A stretch of DNA of 64,000 bases. It comes from JAKFDK01 sp036676195 (GTDB taxonomy: Bacteria > Bacillota > Sulfobacillia > Symbiobacteriales > ZC4RG38). Positions within the stretch are counted from its first letter, which is position 1; every line of letters starts with the position of its first letter. The translations under genes and the position numbers were made by a program. Under the pieces are notes generated by a model that was given only the letters and a program-made list of their open reading frames with translations, was not told the DNA's origin and did not search any database. The DNA is taken from contig JAKFDK010000131.1 of NCBI GenBank assembly GCA_036676195.1, forward strand, positions 1-64,000, given 5' to 3'. Positions 40,794-48,276 of this stretch are shown here, piece after piece.

Positions 40794-41441
40794 TCAGTTC
40801 AGGTTCAGGTCGTGCTGCTTGCCTTCGTTGGCGTGTTCTTTCAGCCAGCGCAGCACGGTCACGTCCCGGCGCAGCAGCGGAATCACCCGCTCCAGCCGCC
40901 CGGCCGGGCCGAGGGCTTCCAGCAGTTCCTGCTTGACGGCCGGAGCCCAGGGCATGGCTGCCGCAACCAGATTGGCCAGCAGCCCGGGATCCCGGGGCAG
41001 GTCCGGCAACTCGCCGTCGCCCTCCCCGTGCTGCAGTTCCAGAAACCGCCGGAACAGGTGGGCGACCGTGCGTACCCCCTGCGGCTTCACCTGGTCGTCG
41101 TCATCCGGCCAGAGCCGCACCTGTGCGGTCAGATACTGCCGGCGCCGGTGAGTTCGGATCAGGTGAAAACGCTCCTCACCCACCGCGTGCAGGAGCAGCA
41201 AACCGTCCGGCAGCCGGTTCAGGGAAGCAATCCGGGCGGTGGAGCCCACCATATGCGGAATAACTGACTCTGCGGTTTCCTGCCCTTCCTTGATCAGGAC
41301 AACGCCAAAGGGCAGTTCGTCCTTCAGGCAATCAGCGACCAGTTCCTTGTAGCGCGGCTCAACGACCTGCAACGGCAGTGGCGCGCCCGGAAACAGCACC
41401 GTGTGCAGGGGGAACAGAGGGATTTCCAGTTCCTTGTCCAC
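40794..41441 (-). CDS. LON-peptidase N-terminal (substrate-binding) domain protein
   Basis: A 215-residue stand-alone Lon-N/PUA-like domain. LEIPLFPLHTVLFPGAPLPLQVVEPRY opens with the conserved block, followed by FGVVLIKEG and TARIASLNRLPDG. No ATPase or protease domain follows, as in the YcaP/LonN single-domain family. GTG 41441 follows GAGGAGGAGCGGCAGC. Function is likely substrate recognition or unknown. Confidence 0.88.
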   Translation of the reverse strand: MDKELEIPLFPLHTVLFPGAPLPLQVVEPRYKELVADCLKDELPFGVVLIKEGQETAESVIPHMVGSTARIASLNRLPDGLLLLHAVGEERFHLIRTHRRRQYLTAQVRLWPDDDDQVKPQGVRTVAHLFRRFLELQHGEGDGELPDLPRDPGLLANLVAAAMPWAPAVKQELLEALGPAGRLERVIPLLRRDVTVLRWLKEHANEGKQHDLNLN

Positions 41442-41476
41442 GCTGCCGCTCCTCCTCCTTCTTTCCCGCGCCCCCG

Positions 41477-42184
41477 CTAATCCAGCTTGACCAGGCCGGT
41501 GCGAATGGCGAACTTGGTTAATTCTACGGCGTCGTGCAAATCAAGCTTCTCCATAATGTTGGCCCGATGGGCCTGGACCGTCTTGATGCTGATATACAGC
41601 CGCCGGGCGATTTCCTGGTTGGTCAGGCCCTGGGCGATCAGGGTCAGGACCTCGCGTTCCCGCTCGGTCAGCGGGGCCAGAGCCGGGTGCTCGCTCACCG
41701 GAGGCTGATGCAGGGCCGGAGCCGGGGCGGGGGCCGGCCGTCCCGGTGACCGGTCGGAGAGGCTGGCCATGACGCAGCGGGCCACTTCCGGGTGCAATAC
41801 GGTCTGCCCCGCCACCGCCGCCCGCAGGGCAGAAACCAGCTCCTGGGCCGCCGCCCGCTTGAGCACATAGCCGGAAGCACCGGCCTTCAGAATGGGGAGA
41901 ATATACTCTTCGGAGTCATGCATCGACAGAATCAGCACAGGCAGATCCGGACGGGCAGCCTTGATGGCGCGGGTGGCATCGATGCCGTTCATCCGTGGCA
42001 TGGCCACATCCATCAGAACCACATCGGGCTGGGCGCCGGCCAGCTTTTCCAGCGCGGCCTGGCCGTCCTCGGCCTCGCCGGTTACCTCAATACCACCGGC
42101 GGCGTGCAGAAGGTAGCGAATGCCCTCCCGGAGGATGGCGTGGTCATCCACGATCAATACCTTGATCTTACCTTCACCGGGCAT
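41477..42184 (-). CDS. NarL/FixJ-family response regulator
   Basis: A 235-residue regulator. ATG 42184 follows GTGGAGGTGCCCTGGA. The receiver has VLIVDDHAILREG, phospho-acceptor Asp in VVLMDVAMPRMN and Lys in YVLKRAAAQEL. A linker leads to a LuxR-type HTH (LTEREREVLTLIAQGLTNQEIARRL). It overlaps the end of the sensor kinase gene by 11 bp, so they form a two-component pair. Targets unknown. Confidence 0.95.
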   Translation of the reverse strand: MPGEGKIKVLIVDDHAILREGIRYLLHAAGGIEVTGEAEDGQAALEKLAGAQPDVVLMDVAMPRMNGIDATRAIKAARPDLPVLILSMHDSEEYILPILKAGASGYVLKRAAAQELVSALRAAVAGQTVLHPEVARCVMASLSDRSPGRPAPAPAPALHQPPVSEHPALAPLTEREREVLTLIAQGLTNQEIARRLYISIKTVQAHRANIMEKLDLHDAVELTKFAIRTGLVKLD

Positions 42185-43169
42185 TCCAGGGCACCTCCAC
42201 AATGACAGCCGTCCCCCGGCCAGGGCTGCTTTCGATCCGCAGCCCGCCGCCGACCAGGGCCACCCGTTCCCGGATCCCCCGCAGCCCCAGCCCGCCGTGC
42301 GGGCCGGCCTTGCGGACCTCTTCCTCCCGGAAGCCGATGCCGTTATCCGCCACGTGCACCACTAGCCGCTGCGGTCCGGCCGTGAAAGTGACGCGAACGG
42401 CGGACGCCTGGCTGTGCCGCATAACGTTGGCCAGGGCTTCCTGTACGATCCTGAAGACGGTCACTTCAGTCTCCTCGGGCAGCCGGACCTCTTCCAGTTC
42501 CGGCTCCACAGCCAGTTCGGCCAGCACACCTCGGGAGGACAAACGGTTTTTTAGGTACCAGCGCAGAGCGGGCACCAGACCCAGATCGTCCAGGACGGAC
42601 GGACGCAGGTCGAACGTGAGCCTGCGCACCTCATCGACGGTGCGCAGGGCATAGTCCCGGGCCCAACTGACTCGGGCCCGGCACGGGTCATCCGGGGCCA
42701 GGGACTGTTCGGTGACCTCCAGGCTGATCAGGATCCCGGTCAGGGCCTGGGAGGTTTCGTCGTGCAGTTCGCGGGCAATGCGCTTGCGCTCGTCTTCCGT
42801 CGCACGCAGTACCCGGGAACGGCCCTGGGCCAGATGATCCAGCATCAGGTTAAAGGTCTCAGTGAGTTTGCGCACATCTGGATCACCGGAAATCTCGGGG
42901 CTACGGGCTGTCACCTCGCCGGCCCGCACTGCTTCCATCACCCGCTGCAACTGGAACAGCGGCGCAAATGCCACGCGCAGGAGCAGAAAGTTCACCGCCA
43001 GGCTCAGGGCCAGCCCGGCCGCAACGAACCAGAGGACATTTTCACTCTGGTAACCAAACCAGGCAATGGCAAACCCACCGAGGGCGCCCAGCACAATAAA
43101 CAAGCCGTTGACTCCAAGCACTTTCAGGAACAGGGGCGTCCGGTTATGCAGGGCCAGGATCCACCGCAT
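42174..43169 (-). CDS. NarX/DegS-type sensor histidine kinase
   Basis: A 331-residue kinase. ATG 43169 follows GACGGAGGGATCTACGC. Two membrane helices (residues about 15-65, VLGVNGLFIVLGALGG and VLWFVAAGLALSLAVNF) lead into a HAMP-like linker, HisKA_3 with phospho-His in ERKRIARELHDETSQAL, and HATPase_c (ALANVMRHSQASAV, DNGIGF, GLGLRGIRERV). The short periplasmic loop suggests sensing within the membrane. A short inverted repeat ATTGT-atc-ACAAT sits at 43203-43215 in its promoter area. Confidence 0.93.
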   Translation of the reverse strand: MRWILALHNRTPLFLKVLGVNGLFIVLGALGGFAIAWFGYQSENVLWFVAAGLALSLAVNFLLLRVAFAPLFQLQRVMEAVRAGEVTARSPEISGDPDVRKLTETFNLMLDHLAQGRSRVLRATEDERKRIARELHDETSQALTGILISLEVTEQSLAPDDPCRARVSWARDYALRTVDEVRRLTFDLRPSVLDDLGLVPALRWYLKNRLSSRGVLAELAVEPELEEVRLPEETEVTVFRIVQEALANVMRHSQASAVRVTFTAGPQRLVVHVADNGIGFREEEVRKAGPHGGLGLRGIRERVALVGGGLRIESSPGRGTAVIVEVPWNAR

Positions 43170-43262
43170 GCGTAGATCCCTCCGTCTGGCGGATGATCTT
43201 ATTGTATCACAATGTATAACGTGGCTCGCCTCTACATCGCGCCCCGGACCGGCCGGAAGCGC

Positions 43263-43313
43263 GCAAAGGCCACCGGACACGGACGCCCTGCGTCCCGGTC
43301 CGGTGGCCTTTGC
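43263..43313 (-). terminator. large hairpin downstream of the subtilase gene
   Basis: Perfect 16-bp arms GCAAAGGCCACCGGAC / GTCCGGTGGCCTTTGC around a 19-base loop, 14 bp beyond the subtilase stop codon. It isolates the protease from the two-component operon. Confidence 0.8.
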
Positions 43314-43326
43314 AGTCGGTCTTCCT

Positions 43327-44616
43327 TTACTGGGTGCGCGGGTTGCCGTTGCCGGCATATGGCTCATAGCCGCTGCCCAGGTCCTGCAGCCCGCCGCTGC
43401 TGTTAATGGCACGCTGGGTCACATCATGGAGCCGGGCCACCTGCACCAGGTTGGTGCGCACGGCGGCGGCGTTGCCGCCCCAGGCCTGCCACATGCGGGC
43501 AGCCAGCCCGGCCACGTGCGGAGCCGCCATGGAAGTGCCATTGAGTATTCTGTACCCGCCATCCCGCCAGGTGCTCTCAACGGCATAGCCCGGTGCGGCC
43601 AACTCCAGTTCGCCCTCTTCGTCGGTCAGGTTGTCCGTGCTGACGGCGCTGCCGACGGCCGACCAGGAATTGACGGCCAGATTGGCGGCGGTATAGTCGT
43701 TGCCGGCGGCAATCTGGTACAGGGAGCCAACGCCCACCACCTCGGGGTAAGCGGCCGGGTAGTCCACTGAGCCCACGCCGTCGGTGCCGTCGTTGCCCGC
43801 CGCCGCCACCAGCAGCACCCCCGCCGCCCAGGCCCGCTGCACCGCCGTCCGGGTGTACGCGTCTGGCGTGTCACTGCTGAGGCTCATGTTGATGATCTGC
43901 GCTCCGTCCCGCACCGCCTGGTCAATGGCGGCAGCCACATCGTCGGCCAGACAGCCCTTGCGGCCGCACACCTTGTACACGCCAATGGCGGTATCCGGAG
44001 CCACCCCGTAAATCCCCAGGCCGTCGCTGCCGCCGCTGGCGGCGAGGGTACCGGTCACGTGGGTGCCGTGGCCGTCAGCGTCGTCGCAGGTATTCTGAAC
44101 CCCGCCGGACGGGGTGAAGTCCAGGCAGCGGAAAAGGGCCCGGCCGCTGAAGTCGGGGTGATTCTTGTACAGGCCGGTGTCCAGCACCGCCACCTTCACC
44201 CCGGCCCCGCCGGCGGGACGGCCGGTGCCCAGGGTCCCGTTATAGGTGATGTGCACCCCGACCGGCACCTGACTGGCGGGCCGGGTACGGGTGCCGCCGC
44301 CGGGCTTGCCGCCACCGCCGCCCTTGCCGGCTGTCGCCGCGCCCAGCGGCTGCAGCGCCGGAATCAGGTCCACTTCGATGTCACGGCGCGCTTGCAGGGC
44401 CGCCAGGGCCGGTGCCGGGATATCAGCGGTGAAGACCGGGCCAAAGTCATGCCGGACGCCGAACTGGGCCGACAGTTCGGCTCGGGCCGGACCCAGGGCA
44501 CGAATCCCTACCCGAACCGACTCGCCGCTGCGTCCGCCGCCGTTGCCTGCGGCCGTGGGGGACGACCATGCGGCCAGGGCCGGGATAACCAGCCACATCA
44601 GCCAGCTTTTTTTCAA
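43327..44616 (-). CDS. secreted subtilisin-like serine protease (S8)
   Basis: A 429-residue exported protease. TTG 44616 follows AGGAGGTGTGGGTGC and begins KKSWLMWLVIPALAAWSSP, a good signal peptide. A short propeptide-like region and a Gly-rich spacer precede the catalytic domain with Asp in VAVLDTGLYKNHP, His in DADGHGTHVTGTLAA and Ser in LNGTSMAAPHVAGLAA; the oxyanion Asn is in VAAAGNDG. All catalytic residues are intact. Thermostable-type S8 peptidase secreted to the medium or wall. Confidence 0.94.
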   Translation of the reverse strand: MKKSWLMWLVIPALAAWSSPTAAGNGGGRSGESVRVGIRALGPARAELSAQFGVRHDFGPVFTADIPAPALAALQARRDIEVDLIPALQPLGAATAGKGGGGGKPGGGTRTRPASQVPVGVHITYNGTLGTGRPAGGAGVKVAVLDTGLYKNHPDFSGRALFRCLDFTPSGGVQNTCDDADGHGTHVTGTLAASGGSDGLGIYGVAPDTAIGVYKVCGRKGCLADDVAAAIDQAVRDGAQIINMSLSSDTPDAYTRTAVQRAWAAGVLLVAAAGNDGTDGVGSVDYPAAYPEVVGVGSLYQIAAGNDYTAANLAVNSWSAVGSAVSTDNLTDEEGELELAAPGYAVESTWRDGGYRILNGTSMAAPHVAGLAARMWQAWGGNAAAVRTNLVQVARLHDVTQRAINSSGGLQDLGSGYEPYAGNGNPRTQ

Positions 44617-44793
44617 GCACCCACACCTCCTGCTGCCTGGGCATACCGATCCACTGTCACTGCTTTTTCCAGCATAGCAGACCGCAGGCGGCAGCAAATC
44701 GGCCCTTCCGCCCAGAGCGGAAGGGCCGGTAGTCCCGGGTGGTATGGGACCCTGGTCCCACTTCCAACCCGGGCGCAGGGGAGGTACCGGTGG

Positions 44794-47559
44794 CTACGTC
44801 GCCCCGCCGGGCGCCGGACCGGCCACCACGGTTACGATTCCGGCCGGGTCCAGGTAGCGGGCGGCGGTCTGCTGCAGCCGTTCCGGGGTCAGGGCCGCCA
44901 GCATGACCGGGTACTGCTGCAGGTAATCCGGCCCCAGGGCATAGCGCTGCATATCCAGCAGCCAGCCGGCCACCTGCTCCGGCGTTTCCAGGGCCACGGC
45001 CAGCCGGGCCTGCAGGGCATCCTGGACTGCACCCAGTTCCGCCGCCGCCACCGGCTCGGCGGTCAGCCGTTCCAGTTCCAGGTTCAGCGCCGCCAGGGCA
45101 AGCGGGACATTGGCAGTGGCACAGCCCATGCGCAGGGACCAAGGTGCCGGGGCCGCCAGGGTGGCCTGAAAGTCCACCCGCTGATAATAGGACAGGCCCA
45201 GGATCTCCCGCACGCCCTTGAACAGCCGCCCCATCATGCCGCCGCCCAGGACATGGCCCAGCACATGCAGTGCAAACCAGTCCGGGTGGGTCCGGGGCAC
45301 TGCCAGCACACCCATCGCCAGATCGGACTGGCTCTTGCCGGGAATGGTCACGTATTCCTGCCCGCCGGTGGGAACGGCCGGGTCCGGCAGCACCAACGCC
45401 GGCCCCGGGCCGTTACCCCAGTCGTCCACCCGGGCGGCCAGTTCCGCTGCCACTGCCGCCGGCACCACATCGCCAGACACGGTGACAATCAGACCGGCAG
45501 GACCGTACAAGGCCTGGTGGCAGGTGACCAGGTCGTCCCGAGTCAGGGTGCGGATGACTTCTTCCTGCCCGTAATCCGAACGGTGGAAGGGATGGTTCGG
45601 CGGATACAAGCGCGCCATCAGCCGCTGTTCCGCCATCGCGTTCGGGTTGGTTTGAATGAACCGGAGGTTGGTCAGCGTCTGCTGGCGCAGCCGCTCTACC
45701 TCTGCCGGCGTAAACTCCGGCCGGCGCAAGGCCCCGGCCAGCAGGTCCAGACCGGCGCCCAGTTGCTCGGCCAGGCAGCGCAATTCGGCGAGGACACCCT
45801 CGGTGCCAATGGCGGCGCTCAGGGCGATGCCGGTGGCATCGGCCGCCTGGTCCAGTTCCTCGGGCGTGCGGCCGGCAAAACCGCGGGTCAGGCAGGCTGC
45901 GGTCAGGCGGGCCAGTCCCTCCCGGCCGGGGGCATCGGCCATGGTTCCGGCCCGGGGCAGCCAGACCCGCACCGCCACCGTCCCGGTGCCAGGGCGGGGA
46001 TAGACCGCCAGCCGGGCGCCGCCGGGCAGCGCCTGTTGATGAATCCGGTCCGGGGCGAGTAATGGAGATGGGCGCCGGCCTATTCCCGTCAGTGCCAGGC
46101 CGGGGTCGGTACCGTGACTCCGGTCAATCTGCCGGGACGGCGCCTCCGCCAGGAGCGGCGTTGTCGCGGCCGGGTCGGCCGGGGCGGGATCGGTCGTGGC
46201 CTGCGCTGCGGGGGCCGCTGCAGCAGCCGGGGCAGGCTGTGCAGCCGCCGCCTCGGCCGGGTGCAACCAGCCCACCGTGCAGGCCTCCGGGTGCAGGTAC
46301 CGGGCCGCCACCCGCTGCACATCATCGGCGGTGACCGCCGCCAGCCGCTCCGGCACCCCGACGTGGGCCGCGACTCCCGCAGCCACCGTTGGCTGCACCA
46401 GGCATTGCCAGCCCAGGGCATTGGCCGCATCCATGACCGTCGTTTCCCGATAGCGGTGTCCGACCTGCAACTGCTGCCTGGCCCGCTCCAGTTCGTCGGC
46501 GCTGAACCGGCCGGCCGCCACGGCGGCCAATTCCTGAAACAACACTTCTTCCACCCAGGCCAGGTCGGTATCCCTGCGGCCGGTTACGTGCAGCCGCAGC
46601 AGTCCGGGATCCCGGCTGGCGCGGATGCCCACGCTGACCCCGGCCGCCACCTGCCCTTTCACCAGGGCCCGGTAGAGCCGGCTGGATTTGCCCAGGTTGA
46701 GCGACCGTCCGCCGGCCGATCCCTGCGCACCGGCCAGCAGGGCTGCCAGCACCTGCAGAGGTACGGTATCCGGGTCGGGGGTGGCCGGTACCTTGTACAG
46801 GTACATGCCAATGGGGACCGGCGCCGGGCGCCGCTGCTCCACCCGGCGCAGGCCTGCCTGCGGCGGTTCGGGCGGCGCCGACTGGTGGGCGGGGCCGCCG
46901 GGCGGCAGAGGTTGAAAATGTTGCTGAATCTGTGCCAGCACCCGGTCCGGATCGAAGTTACCCACAGCCACGGCCACGGCATTGTCCGGGCGGTAATAGG
47001 CGGCGTAATGCGCCTGCAGGCTGGCGGCCGTGACGGCGCGAATATCCTCCTTGCTGCCGATCACCTGCCGGCCATACGGGTGCTGCGCAAAGGCCGTTGC
47101 CTGCACCTCTTCCAGCAACCAGTGCCCGGGCTGATTTTCCTGTCCCTCGCGTTCGGATACAATGATGGTCCGCTCCCGGACCGCCACTTCCGGCTCAAAC
47201 TGTACCAGTCCCATCCGCCGGGCCTCGATGGCAATCGGCAGTTCCAGATGTTCGGCCGGCAGTACCTCGAAGTAGCAGGTGGCGTCGTGGCTGGTGAAGG
47301 CATTCATTTGCGCTCCCCGCCGGTAAAGCGCTTCCTCGTACCGTTTCCAGGGGAATTCAGCCGTATCCTTGAAGCACATGTGCTCCAGGAAGTGGCTCAG
47401 GCCGGTTTGGCCGGCACTTTCGTTGCGGGCGCCGACCCGATACCAGACGAAAAAACCCGCCAGGGGTGTGTGGGGTCTGGGATAAAGGACGACCTGGAGG
47501 CCGTTTTCAAGCTGATGGATGCGAGCCTGGGTCAAGCGGATTCCTCCTTTGCCGCTCAC
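44794..47559 (-). CDS. fused double-domain M16 zinc peptidase
   Basis: A 921-residue protein containing two M16 (insulinase-like) units in one chain. The first has the inverted zinc motif HFLEH in GLSHFLEHMCF and a downstream Glu helix (ELPIAIEARRMG). The second (from about residue 500, after an Ala/Pro linker) lacks HxxEH (LARLTAACLTRG), so it is the inactive partner half. Start choice is open: GTG 47559 follows AGGAGGTGATCAGG and TTG 47535 follows AAAGGAGGAATCCGC, both excellent. Usually such halves are separate genes, so the fusion makes an intramolecular clam-shell. Substrate unknown. Confidence 0.9.
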   Translation of the reverse strand: MSGKGGIRLTQARIHQLENGLQVVLYPRPHTPLAGFFVWYRVGARNESAGQTGLSHFLEHMCFKDTAEFPWKRYEEALYRRGAQMNAFTSHDATCYFEVLPAEHLELPIAIEARRMGLVQFEPEVAVRERTIIVSEREGQENQPGHWLLEEVQATAFAQHPYGRQVIGSKEDIRAVTAASLQAHYAAYYRPDNAVAVAVGNFDPDRVLAQIQQHFQPLPPGGPAHQSAPPEPPQAGLRRVEQRRPAPVPIGMYLYKVPATPDPDTVPLQVLAALLAGAQGSAGGRSLNLGKSSRLYRALVKGQVAAGVSVGIRASRDPGLLRLHVTGRRDTDLAWVEEVLFQELAAVAAGRFSADELERARQQLQVGHRYRETTVMDAANALGWQCLVQPTVAAGVAAHVGVPERLAAVTADDVQRVAARYLHPEACTVGWLHPAEAAAAQPAPAAAAAPAAQATTDPAPADPAATTPLLAEAPSRQIDRSHGTDPGLALTGIGRRPSPLLAPDRIHQQALPGGARLAVYPRPGTGTVAVRVWLPRAGTMADAPGREGLARLTAACLTRGFAGRTPEELDQAADATGIALSAAIGTEGVLAELRCLAEQLGAGLDLLAGALRRPEFTPAEVERLRQQTLTNLRFIQTNPNAMAEQRLMARLYPPNHPFHRSDYGQEEVIRTLTRDDLVTCHQALYGPAGLIVTVSGDVVPAAVAAELAARVDDWGNGPGPALVLPDPAVPTGGQEYVTIPGKSQSDLAMGVLAVPRTHPDWFALHVLGHVLGGGMMGRLFKGVREILGLSYYQRVDFQATLAAPAPWSLRMGCATANVPLALAALNLELERLTAEPVAAAELGAVQDALQARLAVALETPEQVAGWLLDMQRYALGPDYLQQYPVMLAALTPERLQQTAARYLDPAGIVTVVAGPAPGGAT

Positions 47560-47617
47560 CCTGATCACCTCCTGATTCGCCACTGTGCCCCCGGCTACCT
47601 TCGGCGCCGCCCGGCCG

Positions 47618-48094
47618 TCAGCCGGCGGCGCGGCTGATGGCCGCCAGCACCGCTCCGGTGGCCCGGGCCAGATCCTCCCCGCTGAGAAACATCTGCACAC
47701 CCCGCTGTCCGGCGCTGACACTGACCGGATCGAGGATGATGGCGATTTCGTCGAGGTAATAGGGGTAGGCCTTTTTCGTGCCCAGCGGGGATACGCCGCC
47801 ACGCACGTAACCGGTCAGCGCCGGCAGGTCGCGGACCGGTACCATCTCCACCTTCCGGTTACCGCTGACCGCCGCCAGTACCTTCAGGTCCAGTTCGGCG
47901 TCGGCAGGCAGCGAAGCCATCAGCACCCCGGTGCGGTCCCCGCGCAGCACCAGGGTCTTGAAGACCTGCTCCGGTGGGAGCCCCACCTTGTGGGCCACCG
48001 TCACGGCATCCATTACGTCCTCGCTCCAACTGTAGGCGCGCAGGGAGTATGCGATTCCGAGCAAATCTAACATACGGGCAGCGTTGGTCTTCAC
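47618..48094 (-). CDS. ybaK: Cys-tRNA(Pro)/aminoacyl-tRNA deacylase, YbaK/EbsC type
   Basis: A 158-residue trans-editing deacylase. GTG 48094 follows GGGAAAGGAACAGCCGAT. Family features: FKTLVLRGDRTGVLMASLPADAELDLK, LTGYVRGGVSPLGTKKAYP and the C-terminal GQRGVQMFLSGEDLARA. The enzyme hydrolyses Cys-tRNAPro to keep translation accurate. It may be co-transcribed with the downstream M16 gene (58-bp gap). Confidence 0.92.
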   Translation of the reverse strand: MKTNAARMLDLLGIAYSLRAYSWSEDVMDAVTVAHKVGLPPEQVFKTLVLRGDRTGVLMASLPADAELDLKVLAAVSGNRKVEMVPVRDLPALTGYVRGGVSPLGTKKAYPYYLDEIAIILDPVSVSAGQRGVQMFLSGEDLARATGAVLAAISRAAG

Positions 48095-48276
48095 ATCGGC
48101 TGTTCCTTTCCCATGGATTGCCGCACGTCTGGCCGGGGGCGACAGTGGGCAAAATCGGGGTGATAACGGCGGCCGTCCCCGGACCGGTTGGGAATGGCTG
48201 GTTCAGTCAGGCAACCGAAACCTGCGGGTGGCTAAGCACGTTTATATTATATAGAGTGATACCCTGGAGGTCTTAC

